DNA of 64,000 bases, taken from Sesamum alatum. Its lineage: Eukaryota > Streptophyta > Magnoliopsida > Lamiales > Pedaliaceae. A program made the translations under genes and the position numbers. Below the pieces are notes generated by a model. The model was not told the origin of the DNA. It saw only the letters and a list, made by a program, of their open reading frames with translations, and searched no databases. Shown here one piece after another: positions 55,616 to 64,000 of the stretch (within the stretch, counting starts at the first letter, position 1; each line of letters opens with the position of its first letter). Location: positions 263,001-327,000 of the forward strand of contig JACGWO010000006.1 in NCBI GenBank assembly GCA_034509735.1, in the 5' to 3' direction.

Positions 55616-56695
55616 CTACCCACTGCGTATTGCTGTGGGTCGAAGCATTCTACCAGAGGTCACATATTCCTCATATAGCCAAGATGTATTCCGAACCACC
55701 ACCAGTGAAGTAGCAGTCTTTCCTTCCATGAACACCTGGTCGCGATTTTGCCATAGCCCCCAACATAATGCCAGGAATTTGTCCTTGCTGCCTCTGTCCA
55801 GTTTCTCATAAACCACCCACAACCAATCAAGCACACTGTCCATTTTCGTTGCGATGATGCCCCACGGTAGGTTGGATAGCACCCACACTTGCCGAGCGAA
55901 AGGGCACCGAAGGAGAATGTGTTGTAATGATTCCTCACTCACACCGCAGATTGGACACTCGTTCAATACGTCCCTATTTCTGCGTGCTAGTTGCTCAAGC
56001 GTCGGTAAAGCCTCGTGACACGCCCGCCACACAAACGTACATATTTTCGGGGGTAGTTGACTTTGCCACACCTGTTTCCAGTTTCGGCGCACTCGTTTCT
56101 TTTCCTCCAGGGGCTGCTGGCGCGATGAGGAAGGCTGCATAGTTCGGGTTCTGTTTAATTCTAATTGGTACGCACTCCGAACCGAAAATGTACCAGCCTT
56201 TTCATAGTGCCAAATAAGGGTATCTAGGCCATGTACTTGAGGTAACTGAATCTCCAGAACTAATCTCGCATCCCCCTCATCAAACACCAGTTGTATCAAT
56301 TCTTCTCTCCACCAACAAGTATTTGGATCAATTAGTGCACTTACAGTAGCATGGTAATCGAGAATCCGTGGCGGCGTGGATGGCTTGAATGTTGTTGGAC
56401 GCGGGAGCCATTGGTCGTGCCATATGCGAACATTATGTCCGTTCCCAATTTTCCACCGACTCCCCCGCAATACCGTGTCACGTGCTTCAAGGATTCCTCG
56501 CCAAGTCAGCGACGGTCGACAGCCCATCGTTGCCTCCGTGAACATACTATGTGGGTAGTACTTGGCTTTGAAGACACGGTTGAGAAGGGAATTTGGCTGT
56601 GTCATTAATTTCCATCTTTGCTTGGCCAGCAACGCCCTGTTAAACGCTCGGAGCTCCCGGAAACCGAGGCCCCCTTCCTCCGGTGGCCTGCACAA
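55616..56695 (-). pseudogene. LINE ORF2 C-terminal part with zf-RVT domain
   Basis: A 359-residue open frame beginning MCRPPEEGGLGFRELRAFNR. The RPPEEGGLGFRELRAFN motif and RWKIGNGHNVRIWHDQWLP are the standard post-RT segment of plant LINEs. The zinc-binding reverse-transcriptase domain follows (PPKICTFVWRACHEALPTLE, CPICGVSEESLQHILLRCPF) with its C-x2-C...H...C ligands. No RNase H domain follows. It belongs to the interrupted ORF2 of the LINE. Confidence 0.88.
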
Positions 56696-56722
56696 GGTCC
56701 TCCATCCGACCCAATGGGTGCG

Positions 56723-58055
56723 TCACTTGCCTCCGCTGTGCCACCAGAAATTTGCTGGCATTGATTCAATTTCCTTGAGCAAGTAGTCCAGTATCCTGAA
56801 ACACGACATCACGTACATAGGGATGGCTTGGATTATGGACTTAATTAGTACTCCCTTTCCAGCTTGGGATAGTAATTTGGAATCCCGACCTTGTACCCGA
56901 CTCCACACCCGATCTTTCACCTCTTGAAAGAGCTCACCTCGGGAGCGACCGGCCACTGTCGGGAGTCCCAAATATTTTGCATGTTTCTGCACAATCTGGA
57001 CACCAAGGATGTCCCCCAGCCGTTGTCGTACTGATATTGCTACATTCCGACTTAGTACCATGCTAGACTTTTCCAAGTTGATATGTTGACCCGATGCTAC
57101 CCCGTAAGCTGTTAGGATCCGCTTTTCGCTTTCTTTTGCTTGGCCGAAGATAATAGTGTCGTCGGCAAATAGCAAATGGGATATCCGTGGTGCTATCCGT
57201 GCTACCGCTATTCCGGAGATCTCCCCTCTATGTTCTGCCGCCTGCAACATACAACTGAACGCTTCTGCAACAAGTAAGAACAAGTAAGGGGATAACGGGT
57301 CGCCCTGCTGAATGTCACGATGTGGGTGAAAATAACCAAACTGTGCCCCATTTAACATTAAAGCATACGATACTGTAATGACTAGGGACATGATTAATCT
57401 CACAAATCTCTGGTGTATACCTTATTTAACTAACAAACGTCTCAAGAATTCCCATTCCACTCTATCATACGCCTTACTCATATCAAGCTTAAGGGCGAAA
57501 AATCCTTTTTTACTACGAGTAAGATTCTTAATGAAGTGGTTTATTTCAAAGGCTACAAGTACGTTATCCGTAATTAGTCGGCCAGGAATGAATGCAGATT
57601 GGGAAGGAGAGATAATCTGATCTAGAATAAGCTTTAGCCTGTTTACTACACATTTAGAGGCAATACGCATAATCACGTTACAGAGGCTAATTGGGCGAAA
57701 ATGGGATGCAATTTTTGGGTCCTTTCTCTTAGGGAGTAGTACAATGTGAGTGAAATTCATCTTATGCAAGAAAGGACCCGTTGTTTAACATATGCAGCAC
57801 ACTAAGAGTGATATCGGGCCCAACGATATGCCAAAATTTTTGGAAAAATAATGGGGGCATACTGTCCGGGCCGGGGGATTTAAGAGGGGACATGTGAGCG
57901 ATAGCTGTTTTTACCTCAAGTTCTAAAAACGATTGAGTCAGCTTCTCATTCATCTCCTCCGTGACTCGATTGGGTATTGCGTTCATCACCTCATCTATCA
58001 TTGCTTCGGATGGATGACTGCTGGAAAATGTAGCTCTTAAATGATCCTCTAACAC
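56723..58055 (-). pseudogene. LINE reverse transcriptase region, broken by one frameshift and one stop
   Basis: Three stretches read in order. 58055-57762 carries TAIAHMSPLKSPGPDSMPPL (RT block 0-1). 57769-57422 carries FRPISLCNVIMRIASKCVVN, QSAFIPGRLITDNVLVAFE and KLDMSKAYDRVEWEFL. 57403-56723 carries GDPLSPYLFLLVAEAFSCML and the catalytic FADDTIIF, then KYLGLPTVAGRSR. The first two are offset by a frameshift near 57765. The last two are in one frame, separated by a TAA at 57422-57424. The polymerase Asp residues are intact. Confidence 0.9.
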
Positions 58056-58460
58056 ACCTTGAATAGCCCTAGCGTCAGGCTGCTATGTTCTGTGCCCATC
58101 CCTTGACCTCGTGATTGTGTTATGTTCCCTCCGTGCCGAGGCGGTAGCATGGAAATACTTAGTGTTACGGTCTCTATCTCTCAACCAGTGCGCTTTTGCA
58201 TCTTTGTTGCCACATAATTTCCTCCTGTTCCCGATAAACTTCAAGCTGATGTTTAAGGTGTTGAATTTCCCGAGATGAATCCTCATCAACCGCCCCCGAC
58301 TGTATTCTTGCTATCTCATTTGATGTAGCCTTAATGCCTCTTCTCACATTCCCAAACTCAGACTAATCCCATTTCAGCAGCCCAACCCAGCAGTTTTTAG
58401 TTTTTCCCAAAACAAATATATGCGGATCCTCCATTGCCACCATACCCCAGGACTCACAGA

Positions 58461-59240
58461 TTACTCGCTCACAATCTCCAGACCTAACCCACATAGCCTC
58501 AAAGCGAAATTGTTTTTTACACCGCTCCCCTGCTCTTTGAGATATTGGTTTCGCTCTAATAATAGTGGACAGTGATCGGAATGCAAGAGTGGAAGATGAT
58601 GTACCTTGGCGTTCGGGAACCTGGTCCTCCAATTTGGCGTGGCACAGACACGATCAAGGCGTGCCCGAACCGTGTGTGGAGCTTGGTGTTGATTCCACCA
58701 TGTGAATGCACAACCCTCATAACCAAGATCATCCAAATTACAGGGTTGCAGCACGTGTCGGAAGGCCTGTATCTGCCACTGCGGTCTGGCCGCACCAGTT
58801 TTCTCATTCCGAACCAGAATTTCGTTGTAATCTCCGGCACATACCCACGGCACCTCGTCTCGCCCCTTCAGCCTTGTCAGATTCGTCCATGAGTCTCTCC
58901 TTTGCGTTATCACCGGATTCCCATAAAAACCGGTGAAACGCCAACATTTCGCACTAGAGTTCTCGAGGATCGCGACATCAATGTGATTATTTGAGTATGA
59001 TTTTAATTGAACGTTGATATCCTTGTTCCATAATAACATTAAACCCCCTGATGCCCCTCTGGCCGGGACATCAACTCCAAACATATCAAATTTATTCCGT
59101 ATTACCTGAAATTTTATGTGGTTGCACTTCGTCTCGCTCAGGAACACCAATGAGGGTTTGTACTCTCGGATGTGGTCTCCGAGTTGTCGAACTGTCCAAG
59201 GGCCCCCTAACCCTTGGCAGTTCCATACTAAGGCGATCAT
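58461..59240 (-). pseudogene. LINE endonuclease domain (APE type)
   Basis: Open frame of 259 residues starting MIALVWNCQGLGGPWTVRQL. Catalytic landmarks of the exonuclease/endonuclease/phosphatase fold are present: NCQG, FLSETKC, GFYGNP, WVCAGDYNEIL, RARLDR and HSDHCPLLLE. After this point the frame is lost near 58530, and the continuation (QFRFEAMWVRSGDCERVI) lies in another frame. The domain itself appears complete. Confidence 0.9.
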
Positions 59241-59380
59241 TGCTCTCGGTGGGGTTACACAACAACCGTCGCCTTTTCTTCAGTTCTGTGCGCACGTTTG
59301 GATTGAGGGGAGCTCCAGTCTGCGTCTGCTTTCCTTTTATTGCTAGGGACATGTTGTTTCTGTTTCAGTAGTTTCTGTGG

Positions 59381-60087
59381 TTATTTGCGTTTGGGGGTTG
59401 GGGTTTTCTGTCCGGGTGCGAAGGGGATCGGGACAGAGATGAGTTGGGATGTTTCAATGTTGAAGGCGACCTGATCTTGAGATTGATCGGAACTACCAGA
59501 TGGAGGCGTGGGTGAGGACTTTGGGGAAGAGGCTGTGACCTGGGTTGGGGTGTTGGGTTGGTTGATTTGTGGGCGGAGGGTCTGAGGGCTTCGGTTAGTG
59601 GAAGTGGGCCCTGGGTTCTTAGGTTCAGTGGTTAGGGAGGGTGTGTTGCTAAGTGGTGGGTCTGTTTTGGCTTCATTTGGTGGGCTGGGTGGGACGACGT
59701 TAGGATGGCGGGCTTGGTGGAGGGACGGGCTCCCGTGGGTGTGTTGGGCTGAAATAGGCCCTATGCATTGCGGGCCCAGCTCGAGGGGGAAGTGGGCTTG
59801 GTTCCCTTCACAGGTGAGGGGTTTTATATACCGTGGTAGTCGGGTTATCATGTATGGGCCGAGTGTGGGAGGTTCCTATGTTGGCTGGACTGCTTTTGGA
59901 TCGAGCATCATGTGGGCCTGGGCTGTCTTCCTCAATGCGGGAGTGTAACCCGGGGGCATTAAGGTGGGGTGCTGATTCTACGCCGTCGTGTACCCGAAAA
60001 CCTCGTAAGGGGGATCCTGAGTAGGTTTCCTCGGATTGAGTCGAGATCCTCGTCCCGCAAATTACGTGGCAAGAGAGGCGGACAAGA
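59381..60087 (-). pseudogene. LINE ORF1 remnant (Pro/Ser/Thr-rich C-terminal part)
   Basis: The 59851-59381 frame is low-complexity (PSPPNEAKTDPPLSN, TPTQVTASSPKSSPTPPSG) and ends just upstream of the endonuclease start. Upstream of it, up to 60087, no intact frame is seen. The nucleic-acid-binding N-terminal part and the CCHC knuckle expected of ORF1 are missing, which marks the 5' truncation point. Confidence 0.6.
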
Positions 60088-60102
60088 GAGCCCACAAGTT
60101 TT
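60088..60102. repeat. LINE target-site duplication, copy 2
   Basis: GAGCCCACAAGTTTT, identical to 55435-55449, at the 5' end of the minus-strand LINE. Confidence 0.9.
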
Positions 60103-60129
60103 ATATGTATTGGGATAGCCCTTAACATC

Positions 60130-60130
<1 letters not shown>

Positions 60131-60165
<35 letters not shown>

Positions 60166-60236
60166 TATTATTATTAGTATTTTATTATTATTATTATTAT
60201 TAGTATTTTATTATTATTATTATTATTATTACATCT
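60131..60236. repeat. (ATT)n microsatellite with interruptions
   Basis: Over 30 ATT/TTA units interrupted by TAGTATTTT segments, close to the LINE's 5' end. Confidence 0.9.
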
Positions 60237-61187
60237 ACAAGTTTTAAATATTACCCGCATAACCTACAGGAAGAAGCGCTTTTAACAACCAATCAATGAT
60301 TTTCTTTTAACTAAAAAGAAAATCGCAGTTGATGATGGATATGCACATTTGAATGATTTGATCCTCCAAGTATTAGTATAATTAAAGGCATGTGCTATTT
60401 CAGATAATCTTGAATATTACAAAGAGTTGACCATGTAATTAGATTATTCATTTTCATTGAAAGGGCAGTAATGATGGATGCACATAGACTGCATTGTGAA
60501 TTAAATTCCATCCTTCATCATTTCATTAATTATTTGATGCCGTTTTAGGAAAAAATGATTAATCAATCCCATAGAATTACCTATTCTAGGACTTTCCTAT
60601 TCCATCAACACAACACTATTAATTGTTAATTTGGTTTATTAATTTTCTTAATTAATCACACCACATTTATATGTTTGAGTAAATATTTGTCGTCGTTCTC
60701 ACAAACTCCACACATTTTTCAAAGCTTAAAAGTGGATGAACATGCATGTGATTACTTAATTTCATATACAATTCCCGTTCCCATAAAACGTTTGCTTACA
60801 TGTATCTTGTCCAGATTCGTTGAACCTGCCCATTACACGTCTAGGTTCTTGAATGTTCGTCTGTCCCTTCTTGTCGATCCACAACAGCCCAAGAAATAAT
60901 TCCCCTGTTTTCCAAAAAACGTATTTGTTATTAATCTCAAGTATTCAATGCAATTTAATATATTTTCTTAACAACTTTAATTTTCAGAAAAAAAAAAAAA
61001 AAAAAAAACACCAAGTGGTATATATATAGAAACGTGGAGGGAATGGGGAATTGCTCCCCGCAGGTTTGGGGGCGGACATATACAATTTTTCTGATGAACT
61101 CCCCTATCACAATGTAAGATTTATGACCCCACTTCCTAATAATTATAATTGAAGAATAATAAGAATAATTATTATTATTAGGACAAA

Positions 61188-61612
61188 ATTACAACTAACT
61201 CCCCTTAGATTTAACATAATTATAAATACTCTCTCGTTGTTTGAAAAATTACAAATATTCCTCTGAGGTTTGTAACCGTCTAACAAATAATCCATTTCCA
61301 TTCATTTTTATGGGTGAACCGACCAAAATGCCCTTATGCAAATTGAATTATTCTTAAAAAAAATTGAATTTTTTTGGACTACAATACGGAGGGAGAGGTT
61401 TCTTAAGTTTTTTACACAGATGAGCAATAATGCAATTTGTCTCGGTTGAGTTTTTACAATTTTAATTAAAAATTTAAGGGCGAAATGGTCAATTTCAGGC
61501 CTTAGGTTAAAAATTACAAACATCAGGAGGTATTTGTAATTTTTCGAACAACGAGATGATATTTATAATTATGACAAATTTTAGAGAAGGTGGTTGTAAT
61601 TTACCCCTATTA
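61188..61612. mobile_element. foldback element, uninterrupted copy of the family at 11.6-12.4 kb
   Basis: The left end GGACAAAATTACAACTAACT with CCCCTTAGATTTAACATAAT and the right end GAGAAGGTGGTTGTAATTTA are inverted. The interior shows TCTAACAAATAATCCATTTC, CCAAAATGCCCTTATGCAAA, GCAATAATGCAATTTGTCTC and GGCGAAATGGTCAATTTCAG, all shared with the other copies. It is flanked on both sides by ATT repeats, so it probably inserted into a microsatellite. ~425 bp, non-coding. Confidence 0.7.
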
Positions 61613-62432
61613 TTATTATTTTGGTCCCCCTTGCCTTACCTGTCTAATTTTTCATGACCCCACTCTCTTTCTAAACTTGGTAATAAGTACCTATGAAATT
61701 AATGTCTTTCTATTTCCCTTCTTCTGTCCAATTCCAACAACAAAACAATATTAAATTATAAACATCATAGTCGTCCACATGCATTTGTTATAAATTGTTG
61801 AGATTTGTAATGCCACATTCTATATCTTCTCTCTTTAACACAGTACCCTTATATTCATAATTATGGGATTTCTTGAATAATTTGTAATTAATTTTCTCAT
61901 TGCTAATTCAATTTTATTATGGCATTGGGCATTCACAATTTTAGTTTGTTTCATGAATTTATTTATTCATAGTCACACGAGATCAAGTGATCAACATCGT
62001 ACACACCTTGATTTCATAATATGTTTATATTGAGTTACTAATTTAATATAGTAAAGGTCTAAAAAATGAGTTGTTTCGTTTTTACCATATAGGTAAAAAA
62101 TTATAAGCAATTAATTAATGTTATGTAGTACCACTAGTGGTTGGTTGTACATGTAGTACTACACAAAGCATGTGCAATTCAAATGCTTTGCGATGATATG
62201 TTTTTGTGATCGCGATTCATCAATAATTAAGATATCTGACTAAAATTTAAAATTATCATAGACAGACAACTGTCTGAAATAAAAATTTTATATAGATCAA
62301 CACCATATGTGTAGATAATAAAGTAATTGAATCGTATTTTTGGGATAAGGTTTTGTATACAAGCTATATTGGCGTTTAGTAGTAGAAAATACTCCATAGT
62401 AGAGGCGCATATGGTAGTAGTAGTAATTTGGC

Positions 62433-62486
62433 ATACACATACATACAATACACATACATACATACATACACATACATACATACATA
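62433..62486. repeat. CATACA / CATA microsatellite
   Basis: Compound array of CATA and CACA units. Confidence 0.9.
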
Positions 62487-62654
62487 GTAGAAAATTGCAT
62501 ATCCTAAACTGATGAGGGTATTTTCTGGTGCGGGTGCGAGTGCGGGATCAAGTCGCCGCTTGCGCTGCCAACCATCATGCATCATTCCCCACATGTTCCA
62601 CTCCCCATTCCCGATGACTATGTCTATGTCTATGTTTCTTCTATTTTTATTTTT

Positions 62655-62656
<2 letters not shown>

Positions 62657-62691
<35 letters not shown>

Positions 62692-62693
62692 CT
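62657..62693. repeat. (ATT)n microsatellite
   Basis: About twelve ATT units. Confidence 0.9.
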
Positions 62694-64000
62694 AATCATA
62701 ATATTATATTAATAATAACATAAATTAATGTGAAGGTTGGCCTTTGGAGAACCCCAAAGGTCAGATACGCCATGTCAGCATTTGCCCATGCATCCACGTG
62801 TACTGCTCATCCTCATATTTCTTTCCGGGATTGAGGTAATTATCTTATATATATATGGTCAAGAAAATACAAGAAATATTGTTTATTTCCTAGGTGGTGA
62901 AGTCAGAGGTGATTTGGGTTGTTTGGAGCGGGAAGATTTTATGCCAAAAAATGCATGTATTTAATTGTCAAAATAGTATTTTCAACAAAGAACGTAAATT
63001 TTCAAACGGATCATTTCAATTTTCAAGGGAGCAATTATCATGAGGTTATTTTATTAATCAGTAATATGACATTCTATCGATTCTATTTTGATTATTTTCA
63101 TTATATTTTTTAATTATAATATTGGCTTTCTGCGTTTTGTAGAGAAATGGAAATTAATTAATGACAAAGTGTGTATACGTGGACGTGTTAAACTAAATAC
63201 ATTCATACATGCTAATTAATAACCATCAACTGTTGTAATCACTGAGATTATATAATACTACTTAATTAATCCAGCTGCGTTTCTTAAGGATAACATAAAA
63301 AATTAATGTAAACACTGCAGGTCTTCATTAATCATTACTAAACAAGTTAGGAGTGAGCACGCCTTTCATGTTTAATTAGGGTTTAGAGCGTGAGGACTGA
63401 GGAGAGGAGCTGCTTTGTCATGCTTCACGACCCCATCATTAACATTACGATTAATTCTAATCAACGCGGCGGAACCCACTAATTAAATAACATATGTATA
63501 TATAGATCAGCCGGCCGGGATCATGAAAATATGAAATTAGTACGTAATTAAATAAGTTTTAAGTAAATCTGACAACACATTAATGTATATACGAATATCA
63601 TTTACTCAAACTCAGCATCTAAAGAATATGCCTTAAAATTCACTACTCCATCAACTATATATTGGAACATGTGTAGATTGAGGAACAATTAACGTTATTG
63701 TGTATATATAATTGGAAATGAATTATGAAATGTTAAAATATTCATATTAAGCTTTTACTTTTTAATTTCTAATCGCCTTAATCATCATCATCTGCTCTAC
63801 ACCATTTTTTTTGCATAATCTATCGTACTAAAATGTTAACTCATTCCTAGTTCCACCAATCATTTACATAATTCATTTTTTAATAATTAATTTTTAAAAA
63901 AACTATTATGACATTTGAATTGACGGTTTGTGATGTAAACAAAAAGTTACTCGTTCGAGTAAGTTCAACTTGAGGTCTTTGGGTCTAACTATTCACAAGT

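Larger units (their letters stand above)
55450..60087 (-). mobile_element. L1-type non-LTR retrotransposon (LINE), 5'-truncated and mutated
   Basis: The element runs on the minus strand. Its 3' end is an A-tail (18 T on the plus strand, 55451-55468). It is bounded by a perfect 15-bp duplication at 55435-55449 and 60088-60102, and the pre-insertion site reads TTTT/A, the usual L1 endonuclease nick. In transcription order it carries the C-terminal part of ORF1 (a Pro/Ser/Thr-rich tail), an APE-type endonuclease, a reverse transcriptase with FADD, and a zf-RVT zinc-binding domain. At 4.6 kb it lacks the start of ORF1, including the zinc knuckle, so it was 5'-truncated at integration. Frameshifts near 58530 and 57765 and stops near 58365, 57422 and 56720 make it incapable of autonomous movement. 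GC content is clearly higher than in the surroundings. Confidence 0.95.
60103..64000. other. gene-free AT-rich region to the right window edge
   Basis: About 3.9 kb with no supported gene. It holds (ATT)n arrays (60131-60236, 62657-62693), a poly-A run (~60989-61009), a foldback element (61188-61612) and CATA repeats (62433-62486). Short open frames are microsatellite translations or composition artefacts. No RNA gene was recognised. Confidence 0.6.

Noticed and set aside
59598..59948. Plus-strand open frame in the GC-rich block
   Set aside because: Antisense of the LINE ORF1 remnant.
62227..62512. Cys/Tyr/Val-repeat open frames
   Set aside because: Translations of the CATA/CACA microsatellite.

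Overview
This is a 64 kb stretch of nuclear DNA from a flowering plant, most likely a core eudicot. The evidence is spliced genes with GT-AG introns, AT-rich intergenic DNA full of microsatellites and foldback elements, an L1-type LINE, and plant-only families (SAUR, NAC, DUF241, GPAT9, DUF630/DUF632, caffeate-type O-methyltransferases). An asterid such as a member of the Lamiales would fit, but that is a guess from general protein resemblance. All exon structures were assembled by hand from splice sites and reading phase; none is supported by transcripts here.

Layout. 0-10 kb: a foldback repeat at the left edge, then the mitochondrial NAD-isocitrate dehydrogenase regulatory subunit (+) and, convergent to it, the 12-exon ER acyltransferase GPAT9 (-). 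10-13 kb: intergenic DNA with a foldback element nested inside a second copy of its own family. 13-17 kb: a DUF630/DUF632 (NRG2/REL2-like) protein (+). 18.7-24.6 kb: a tandem array of DUF241 genes, two intact and a third decayed by frameshifts. 25-26 kb: a NAC transcription factor (-). 27.5-29.8 kb: two SAUR genes (+). 30-33 kb: an LEA_2/NHL-type membrane protein (-). 34-37 kb: a five-exon GDSL esterase/lipase (+) convergent with a single-exon GT47 glycosyltransferase (-).

37.4-48.5 kb: three tandem O-methyltransferase genes (-), all with one intron at the same place. Between the first two lie a second, gene-less copy of the first gene's upstream region, an apparently complete U1 snRNA gene with its promoter elements and 3' box (-), and an aspartic-protease pseudogene (+). 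Between the second and third lies a 1.2 kb element with inverted GAGCTCGAG-rich ends and an internal tandem array. At 49.1 kb there is a U4 snRNA-like sequence (+) with a conserved upstream element but no recognisable 3' half. 52.2-54.9 kb: the plastid GGPP-synthase type II small subunit (GGR-like), with both CxxxC motifs. 55.4-60.1 kb: a 5'-truncated, mutated L1-type LINE (-) flanked by a perfect 15-bp target-site duplication. 60-64 kb: gene-free AT-rich DNA with one more foldback element.

The genes do not form one pathway. The local themes are tandem duplication followed by decay (DUF241, SAUR, O-methyltransferase) and unannotated spliceosomal RNA loci sitting inside a specialised-metabolism gene cluster. 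I did not find a clearly new biological system. The least expected items are the U1 and U4-like loci, the duplicated O-methyltransferase promoter, the nested foldback element and the precisely bounded LINE.
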